DNA from: Arachnopeziza araneosa
Lineage: Eukaryota; Ascomycota; Leotiomycetes; Helotiales; Arachnopezizaceae
Assembly (NCBI GenBank): GCA_003988855.1
Contig: QYAI01000024.1
Location: forward strand, 372,001 to 436,000
DNA length: 64,000 bases
Direction of reading: 5' to 3'
The translations under genes were made by a program, and so were the position numbers. This document shows, piece after piece, positions 56,601 to 64,000 of the stretch; the stretch's first letter is position 1, and the number at the start of each line of letters is the position of its first letter. The notes under the pieces were generated by a model, which searched no databases, was not told the origin of the DNA, and saw nothing but the letters and a program-made list of their open reading frames with translations.

Positions 56601-57228
56601 TTGCTTGTGCAAGCAATTCTGGAGACATCTTGTTCTCGCACTAATACTACTACTTGTACTACTTAACTTCATTTTAGAGACCTTAGAGTCTATAGTCCCT
56701 AGAAACTATCTATAGAAACTTACGTTACTTGGTAGATCATAAGAGCACAAGTATAAATGCCGGGTTAAGGAATTCACCAAATTCATTAATGCCGTGATTT
56801 CACGCGAAAACCTAGGACTTTTTGTTTTAACGTAAGAAAGCTCTTTTGTGCTACTAAGTTCATAGTCTCGTCGTATCGTACCACACAGGGAAGGCCACGC
56901 CTTGCTACTCGAACTGGCTATGTCATCAGATCAAATCTGTTCACAAGAAACCTTAGTGAAATAAACCTTCGCTTATACAATCCTTTGCCAACCGCAATGC
57001 TATATGCCATCCATACCTAGCCCTACATAGACGCCCAACTCATTTCACCGATCAGATAGTCAAAGCAGCTACTCATACTGCCTTGCCAAAAGGCTCAATA
57101 CAAATAAACAAGATGACAATCAGTTATGACTGCCTAGTTCCAAGTCTATCCCGCTCCTGTTATGCACCTTTCAAGCAACGCTCAAGCCCCAGATCGGAAA
57201 TGGCACATAAACTCCCTAGTCTTTGAAA
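50615..57228. other. Gene-poor region, 6.6 kb
   Basis: No gene I can defend. Left part (about 51400-52600) is G+C-rich with overlapping open frames on both strands, including a 160-codon minus-strand frame (51724-52206) with no recognisable motif. A 64-codon frame at 51187-51381 has a hydrophobic start. From about 53 kb to 57 kb the sequence is A+T-rich with only short frames. The composition shift is compatible with decayed, possibly RIP-affected sequence, but no transposase, reverse transcriptase, terminal repeat or LTR is recognisable. No tRNA is recognised. Confidence 0.5.
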
Positions 57229-58836
57229 TTATAGGACTCCTCCGGGTGGATCATAACCTGTGGCTTGTGCCCGCGTTGTCACTCTATCCAACCCTGCACT
57301 GCCTGGCTCCACACCTTGTGCCTCTGTACTAGGGCTAATCTTTCGGAGCATAAACATCGGTTTCTTCCCCTCCTTGTCCAACTGCTTGAATAGTATAAGG
57401 GGTTTCTCATCCCTCTCCAGACAGCGCTCGTTATCTCCATAGACAATATACAACGCATATTGTTCCCAAGGTGCATTGATATTGTACTTCTTAAGAGCTG
57501 CAGGAAGTACTTTGTAACACGGGTCCTCCATACTGACTCGGAACGATTTGAATATTTCGACAGAGCCATTTGACGAGGGAGTGTCGAGGGCAGGTGTTTG
57601 AGCTCGTCGCGAGGGTGCTAGTTTGGTACTATCACGAGAATATGTTGATGGTTGATATTGATCATTCTCGCCGGGAGGAAAAGTGCTGCGTGCGGGAGTG
57701 GGCTGATCAGATCGATAGGAGCGAGAAGCAAGAGTCGAGCCACTCAAAGTGCTCAAGTTACTCAAGGTGGGAGGAGAGGTAGGGGATGGCTGGTTCGGTG
57801 AAGGATAACCAGGCGATATAGACGGGATACCCCCATTCATAGCTGCAAGATGGGATGAAGATAATACTGCTCTTTCTGCGGCATTCGAAGGGTCTAATGT
57901 TTGCTCAAATGACCGCTCCTGTCCAGTCTGAAGGTATGTAGGCGAAGAATTTTTGGGCGGATCGATGAAGAATTTCTTTGTCGAGTACTTACGGGACAAT
58001 CCTCCATTAGGCTGGGCTGAGGAGGGTGTCGGTGCAGGTGGAGATATAGTGTTTGAACCCTCGTAATTGTAGGAACTTTGAGTGTTGGGATTGGAGGCTG
58101 GATATGGGAGGGGCTTTCCTTCTTTTGCCATGCGAAATACCGGAAGGAGATCTTCGCGAAGTCGAGCATATTCTGCCGTTATCCTCCGCAGTTCCATCTC
58201 AGCAATACTCATCCTTTCATCCCTCAGTCGAAGTTGCTCCACAAGGTGCTTAATATCCTTCAGCGTCGCCGTTGCGTATTGGGCCTCGGCATCTGCGGCT
58301 GATGGGATTTAGTAAGATACAGCCAAGGTAGATAAGACTACTCACATAATGGCACATAGTGATCGCTCTCTATCGGTATATCCTGCTTCACTTTGATGTC
58401 ATATACGCTCTTCAAGATGGTAAGTCGATGTCCAACGCTGGCGATCCCCATCTGCTTCAGATCATCGTGCTGCAATGCAACCAATGCTTCTCCAACGATC
58501 TCATTCTCTATATCAGGTCAGTCCGAGTTCACACTGGCTCTCTGGCGATAAAGACTCGAGCCTACCCAAAAATTGATCTCCATAATGATGCAAGCCCAGA
58601 CTGCTCACGAAGTCTGCGCACTCTTCGGCGGTCCATTCTGTGATGATGGTTTCTGGCAATCTATCTCCTGAAATGTGAGCACCGTATGTCGTTGGGGTGT
58701 GCTCGTTTGAAGACAGGCCTTCGGAGTCGGTGGGTGATAATTCGGACCCCGTGTCCAAGACCGGGCTGCTGTCACGAACAGATCCTTCGTCGTCAGCATC
58801 GCTTTCTGGGTATGCAGTCCCTCCGACGAAGGCCAT
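57229..58836 (-). CDS. STE50: STE50-type SAM/RA adaptor of MAP-kinase cascades
   Basis: Exons 58836-58566, 58507-58346 and 58298-57229, giving 500 residues. STE50 tethers the MAPKKK Ste11 to Cdc42 and membrane receptors in filamentation, mating and osmotic stress. The chosen ATG gives MAFVGGTAYPESD; a longer frame starts only at a TTG. The SAM domain reads TEWTAEECADFVSSLGLHHY and, across intron 1, FLENEIVGEALVALQHDDLK and VGHRLTILKSVYDIK. A coiled-coil helix follows (SADAEAQYATATLKDIKHLV, then MELRRITAEYARLREDLLPV), then a Ser/Pro-rich linker. The C-terminal Ras-association domain reads FKSFRVSMEDPCYKVLPAAL and YALYIVYGDNERCLERDEKP. Both introns are in phase and restore domain continuity. 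The gene lies tail to head with the TEA4/BUD14-like gene. Confidence 0.93.
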
Positions 58837-59423
58837 GGTTGATACGAGGCTGAACAAGGTGCAGTGATCGGAGGTCGTGGTGTTGGAGGAGGGATGGAGA
58901 TGTCAAAAGCCTTCGTGCTTTGAACAGGACGTTGCACTAGCTTGCGGCTTGCAGCAAGGTCAAAGCGCGCTACCCCAGCGATATATTTAGAAAGAAATAT
59001 TGGCTGGGCTACGAGGGTCCGCCACCAAAAGTCAACATCATTATTATTGGATGGTTGTCCAAGTCGATATTCATTTGTCCATCATCCTGTCGCCCTGTGG
59101 CACAAGAGGATGCGATGAAGAGGTGCTCTTCTCAAACTAAACCATGCTCACCACGTCGGTCGGTCGGTTGTGACAAAGCAGGGCCCCAAGGCTGAGACGA
59201 CAAAAGTCTTGTACCCCAAGAGGCAACACGGAAAACTCTTTCGAGCTTGCTCTATACAGCGCGAAAAGCTAATATAAATCCCACATGTGTGGTATAAAGT
59301 ACCGCCCCATATGTCCAACCCATAATCCAGTTCGCTAGATCTCCAGTTCGCCGAGACTTAAGCTTCGCACCCCATTCATAATTTTCATATGCATCATGTA
59401 CAGTGAAGAGAAACCAAATACCC
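58837..59423. other. Intergenic between STE50 and TEA4/BUD14
   Basis: About 590 bases on the promoter side of STE50 and the 3' side of the SH3 gene. Contains chance frames from both genes' read-through. No RNA gene or repeat is seen. Confidence 0.55.
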
Positions 59424-62400
59424 TCATCTCGAGCCGTGTGTCCTCGATTTGCGAGCCAACCAATCACCAAGCATTCCATCGAGTCGCTGCCGCTCGTTAG
59501 CAATCGCCATCATGAGCTGCGACAGGATATGATAAGTACTCACGTTTGTTATTTCCGCCAACTTGGCATTTTCCTCCTTGAAAAGGCCCCCCGTTACAGG
59601 GTGATCAGGGCCTGCAGGAACCACCCCTGATTTATCATATACCACTACCAGAAGGTCTTTGATATCTGCATCATCATCAAAGAAAGTTCTCAAGTGAGCA
59701 TCGCTCCACGTTGGGGTTGAAGAGGTGGTAGAGCTTCCAGCACCTTTCCCCTCTTGAGCATCCTCCACATCAATAAGTTCTGGCGAAGGGGATGTGGCCG
59801 GTGATGGTGGATCTTCTTGGCTTGAAGTATCGACCATTAGGGCGGGTAGGTACGATGCAGTGACAGGAGATATCTGTACAGGAGACTCTGACAGTCTCTC
59901 TTCCACAGGATTTGGCTGCTCGGCCAATGAGCTTGACATATAACTGTCTGGAAAAGCGCCTGGAATTGGACGACCTTGCTTACTCGACGAGCGAGTTGGC
60001 AGTTCAATAGGAGAAGCTTCAGGCGAAGAATCGAAATCATCGAGTTCAACCCGTGACTGAGCTTTTCTTGTTTTGATCGGTTTGGACTCTGAGTTGCTCG
60101 TACTTGTAGAACGGATAGGTTTGGAAGTCGAACCTCCAAATTTCTGTTCCCGCCCAAAAGTCATCTCATTCGTTTGTTCAGGCGACCCAGCCCGAGCATC
60201 TTCTCTCGCCTCTTCCGATGCTGGTTCTGGTTGCACTAGACGCATTGAGGGAGCATAATTAGACTCGCTGGCCGGTGCACGGTCAGACATAGATACTTGC
60301 TCCAAAGGCTTAGGCTCTCGTCCCTGACCTGTCTTTCGAATGGGTGAAATTTCTGCCCGTTGCTGCTTTTGAAGTTTACTGGTCTGTCTCTGGAGTGTCT
60401 GTGGTTGCACAACCTGCTCTTCCACAATAAGAATCTCGTCCGAGTCCTTGCCAGTGTCCGGAGAGCTTCTGGACATCTCATTTGACGGCTTCCCATTCGT
60501 AGGCTCGTCCAACTCGTCATCGACTGTCTTTGACTTCTTGTCTTTCCGTTTGAAAAGACCACTGAGCATTCCAGGCCTTTTCTCTTTGTCTTTCTTGTCT
60601 TTCTTGTCTTTCTTATCTTTGTTCTTCTCAGGGGAATCCTTCTCTGGTTTATCAAGACTAGGCCGTTGCTTAGTATCTTTCGAGTCATTTGAAGTCCGAG
60701 TAGATGTGCTAGAGTCGTCTCTTAACAGGTTAGGGGTAAGCGTTATTTTTCTTGTCTCGACAGAATCATCTTTGAAGAAGGAGTCTGTATTTCTCAAGGT
60801 GCCATTGCGAGACTTGCTTTCGACTTTCCCATCAAATATTTCGTCACTATTCCTCGAGGAATCGGGGATCGACTTTGTAGTAGCTACTTCTTTGATTTCT
60901 GGTTGAACTTCACGCGTGTCAGTCGGTGGTTTCAAAGGCTCGATAGCTACTATTTCGTCTTCCTCGACTGTGGCGTCCTGTTGATCGACGCTTTGATCCT
61001 GCTGTCCATTTTGGCCATAGAAATCTCCCTCCCCTTCATCCTCCTCGCTAGAATAATCTATATCTGATGCTTCCACATATGTAGGTGCTGTAAATTGAAC
61101 AGTTTTAGCATTCCTTCTCCGCATGGCAATCTTCAATGGGTTTTTGGATTTTTCAGTTTGGTCGCCCAACATCTGGGTGGTGAGCTGTAATATTTAGCGC
61201 TTACGGTTTAGCGTGTAATTGTAGAATTCTTACATCTATGTTTCTGTGTTTGTTAAGCCGCGCTAATCTTTCTGTTGGGGTTTCGATATGTTCTGCTGGT
61301 AAATAACCTGAAAGATAAATTAGAACATAGACTTCTCCGCCATATATATGTGGCTCACCTATGCTACTGTCCTTGACAACTCTGACAAGCCACCAATAGC
61401 TGTTACTGTCGTCTAGAAGGACCATAGTATCACCCTTGGTCGCATTTGCTTGACCTTCAACAGTAGCGACGAAGGTATGTAAGGCGTAGACGAATTCGAA
61501 ATCGATGTCCTCTAAATTTTGTAAGCATTCACCACCCCAGCCTGAATCAATGAATCTAGATTTAGCAGTAGAAGGGAAATCATAATCGTCATCTTCATCA
61601 TCCTTGGAACTTTCGTATGGAATCGTGATCCCTTCGTCGATGAAGTCATGACCTTCTTCTTCTTCGTGTTCTATATCCTCGAGGATCTTGTGTAATGGAT
61701 TGTCATTGCCTTGAAAACCCTGCCGGTCAATTGTAAAATCATCCTTATTTCCTTGAATCAGCGACTCAGCTCGACTCAAGTCACTCCTCTCTAAAGACTC
61801 CACGTGCTCTGCGATAATCTCATCTGTCAAGTAGTCCAGAATGTAGTCGTTGTCGTAGTTCTCGATGTAAGATCCGTCTCTATTCGGCTCCAAATATGGT
61901 TCCTCAACCTGGGCCACGAGTTCGGATTGGTATCGTCCAAAGTTGTCCAGATACTCACCAGGAAGATGACGATTATGTCTTTTACCCATGCGGATTTCCA
62001 CTTCATCACTATCACTCGGACTAAGTGATTGTCGCAGAGGAAAATGTTCAGGCGTCTCCACGAATGGCGAAGAACTTTCGCCGCACGCTTGTGATAACGA
62101 TAGAGGCCTGAGTGTATTGCGCGTAAGGGAGTCGGATCGCTGGGGCCACAGATGCGGAAGGGAATACCCACCATCGTCTATAGACGGGGAGCTCGATATC
62201 TTTTCCATCATGTCATCATCCATGCCATCGTCTCCCTCAGCATCAGCCATATCAGCATCCTCGGTCGTAGATCCTGTCAGACCACCATTTTGTGCCACCG
62301 CTAAGTGGTCTTGCTGTTGTGAATTTGTGCTATTGAGTTTTGACGATACTCCAGCAGCCAGGCTATCGCTATATTGTTGCAGTTGTTGGATTTCTCCAGT

Positions 62401-62666
62401 CGTCCATTCCTTGGAGACTCTAGGGCTCCGTTGATTCTCTTCAGCAATCTCCACTGCTAGCTCGCGCAACGTCTCTGCTTGATGTGGTGCTCGAGGGCCG
62501 ACTCCCAATGAAGCATTGTGGGCTTGAAGTCTTGAATGGTCTTGTGCTGATAGTGCTGTCTGGTCTTGAAGGTCAATCGAATCTTTAAAGACATAATTAG
62601 TGTTACTTCTGACAGCGCACGTTTACGCTCAATCATACCGGCTCGTATTATTTCGGGGCGCGTCAT
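59424..62666 (-). CDS. TEA4: SH3-domain cell-polarity protein, TEA4/BUD14 family
   Basis: Five exons on the minus strand, 62666-62639, 62582-61359, 61307-61234, 61184-59544 and 59486-59424, giving 1009 residues. TEA4/BUD14 proteins link microtubule plus-end polarity cues and type 1 phosphatase to formins at growth sites. The start MTRPEIIRADSID is assembled over a 56 nt intron whose phase fits. An acidic, disordered region follows. The SH3 domain reads FEFVYALHTFVATVEGQANA, DTMVLLDDSNSYWWLVR and, across intron 2, SSIGYLPAEHIETPTERLAR. The second half is Ser/Pro/Lys-rich with a KDK-type repeat (KDKKDKKDKKDKEK) near residue 640. The C-terminus contains a conserved-looking piece (DIKDLLVVVYDKSGVVPAG) and ends LDGMLGDWLARKSR. 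The last intron is 57 nt, in phase and stop-free, so it could be retained. Family call is firm; the exact orthologue name is by resemblance. Confidence 0.87.
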
Positions 62667-62884
62667 TGTTTCTCAACCGGCATGAGATGCTTGATCTCAG
62701 CATCGATGTATGAGACCAGATTCTGTGGCTGGTATGCTGCGGCTGTTGATGCAAGAATCCGCACCGTACCAAATCGATTATCCCATCCAATGTAATAGCC
62801 AAGAGTAACGCTCAGTCCCTTTGTTTTCTCAGCGCAGGTTAAAGGAGTGTCGGAGTCTTCCTGATCTACGAAATGGCGACTTGG
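62663..62884 (-). other. Unassigned open frame abutting the TEA4 start
   Basis: A 74-codon open stretch on the minus strand (about 73 residues, no ATG except six codons from its end) runs directly into the TEA4 start, with its TGA overlapping the ATG as ATGA. The reading is protein-like, including GLSVTLGYYIGWDNRFG, TVRILASTAAAYQPQNLVSY and IDAEIKHLMPVEKQ. It could be the last exon of an upstream gene preceded by an intron (a CGTAG acceptor sits at about 62866-62870), a chance frame in the TEA4 5' leader, or a leader containing the six-codon upstream frame MPVEKQ. I do not recognise it. Confidence 0.3.
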
Positions 62885-64000
62885 TTAAGGAGAGGCAGAG
62901 ATGATGAGGACTTTTTCCAGTGCGACAAAGTTCGTAGAGCAATTGTTGGGAGAAAGCGTCGACTAAGGCCTGCGTAGTCGGTCGAGAAATCACGAAGTGG
63001 GAGTAAGGAGTGTAAGGGGGTGACAGGTGAAGTAGGAGTGTGGAGTGAATCTCGAAACTTGAAACATTTTGCCAGGGGGAATGCGCTGAGGGCTAGGCCG
63101 ATTTTAGTTCTCAGAACTACATAATTTTTTTTTCCAGCTAACTGTCTTGGTTAATCACAACTGATAACCACAAACCAAATTTATATATATCTAATTATGT
63201 TATGGCTATTTGAGGACTGGATGTATACAGAATACCCCCAGTATTGCGATGGTAAGATTCTAATGCCGAAGCAGTAAAAGGGGACCTTGCAGATGTCAGA
63301 TTCGGAAACGGCGTGCTCCATGAACGCTATGAGGTGAGTTCTGATGGGGATTTCCTGACTCCAGCCTACGTCTATTAATAGTCAGCGCCTCCAAACTTCC
63401 GACTTTTCATTTTTATTCGAACTCCTTTGTAATAAAAGAAAGAGTATCTGTGTATATCTGAATAGATATTCATTAGACGTCAGCGACCGCAATCAATTAC
63501 CTGTTGCCCGGCCTCAATCCTTTGTCTCATCCCCATCATAATCTGTGTAAACACTGTTAACTTCTTATACTCTTCATGGCGGCAACTATCGAAGTCTACT
63601 CAACCAAAGACTCGGAATTCGACTCAAGATTCCTAGGGTCTTCGAATTAATTCTGATGAACTCCTTGTCTAGAGAGCCTATTGTAGCTTAACTAATACTT
63701 CAATTTACGTCTTATTCTTCCTTATATAATCATTCATAAATAAATTAAGTTACCATTATATTCTAAATACTAGTAGGTACTATTATAATTAAGCATATTT
63801 GCTTCCAGCATGATCTTGAACTACAATAGCGGTTGCATATTTGTAATCAAGGCAGTATGTCATATTGGGATTCTGAATTCCTTATTCTTCAAAATAGACA
63901 CCGTTCGCTCTGTGCAGTACTCGTATCATGCTGGGAGGATGGAATGCTAGAGAATCAAGACCGCCACCTAACTGCAACCAAACATTTGATTCATGCAAAA
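62667..64000. other. Right-hand end, no gene identified
   Basis: Apart from the unassigned frame next to TEA4 (62663-62884), no coding region is supported. From about 63.1 kb the sequence is A+T-rich with TATAT tracts and few open frames, and it may include the promoter of a gene beyond the window. No telomeric repeat, tRNA or mobile element is recognised. Confidence 0.5.

Overview
The window is a stretch of nuclear chromosome from a filamentous ascomycete fungus. The genes are compact, with short introns (mostly 45-260 nt) that have GTRNGT donors, CTRAC-like branch points and YAG acceptors. Typical ascomycete families are present: three 2EXR (F-box-like) proteins, an LDB19-type arrestin, a STE50 adaptor and a TEA4/BUD14 SH3 protein. 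The 2EXR expansion and the look of the orthologues suggest Pezizomycotina, perhaps Leotiomycetes, but the genus cannot be read from the sequence. Nothing here is prokaryotic, viral or plasmid-like. I found no CRISPR array, no rRNA or tRNA gene that I can defend, and no intact transposon.

Layout. 1-18 kb is a dense housekeeping block: SRP9/SRP21 (+), ribonucleotide reductase small subunit (-), a DUF4112 protein (-), the decapping enzyme DCP2 (+), mitochondrial IBA57 (+), the spliceosomal J-protein CWC23 (-), an unrecognised conserved-looking protein (+), a 2EXR protein (+), and then a divergent pair, thymine 7-hydroxylase (-) and iso-orotate decarboxylase (+). That pair encodes both ends of the thymine-to-uracil salvage route. 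18-28 kb is looser: two more 2EXR genes, the LDB19/ART1-type arrestin, and a 3.5 kb intergenic stretch with four tandem repeats. 28-47 kb is dense again: vacuolar alkaline phosphatase PHO8, a small cysteine-rich protein, a divergent NDUFAF6/RAD5 pair, an FAD monooxygenase with an apparent GC-AG intron, and a divergent RPL34/PRP8 pair. 47-57 kb is gene-poor, with one Myb/SANT protein and about 6.6 kb with no defensible gene. 57-62.7 kb holds STE50 and a TEA4/BUD14-type SH3 protein in tandem on the minus strand. The last 1.3 kb is mostly AT-rich and non-coding.

How the genes relate. Most neighbours are functionally unrelated. The exceptions are the thymine salvage pair, whose 232 bp shared promoter carries two closely spaced GATAAG sites (suggesting nitrogen control), and STE50 next to TEA4, both cortical or polarity signalling scaffolds. 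Regulatory motifs fit the genes they lie near: MluI cell-cycle boxes in and upstream of RNR2, and a palindromic CACGTG site upstream of PHO8.

All multi-exon models were built by hand from reading-frame phase, splice signals and family knowledge. Every joined model keeps frame, but none was checked against RNA. No exciting undescribed multi-gene system is evident. The best leads are the thymine salvage cassette, the intron at the position where fungal PRP8 inteins are remembered to sit, the uncharacterised gene at 12.1-13.8 kb, and the open frame that abuts the TEA4 start codon.
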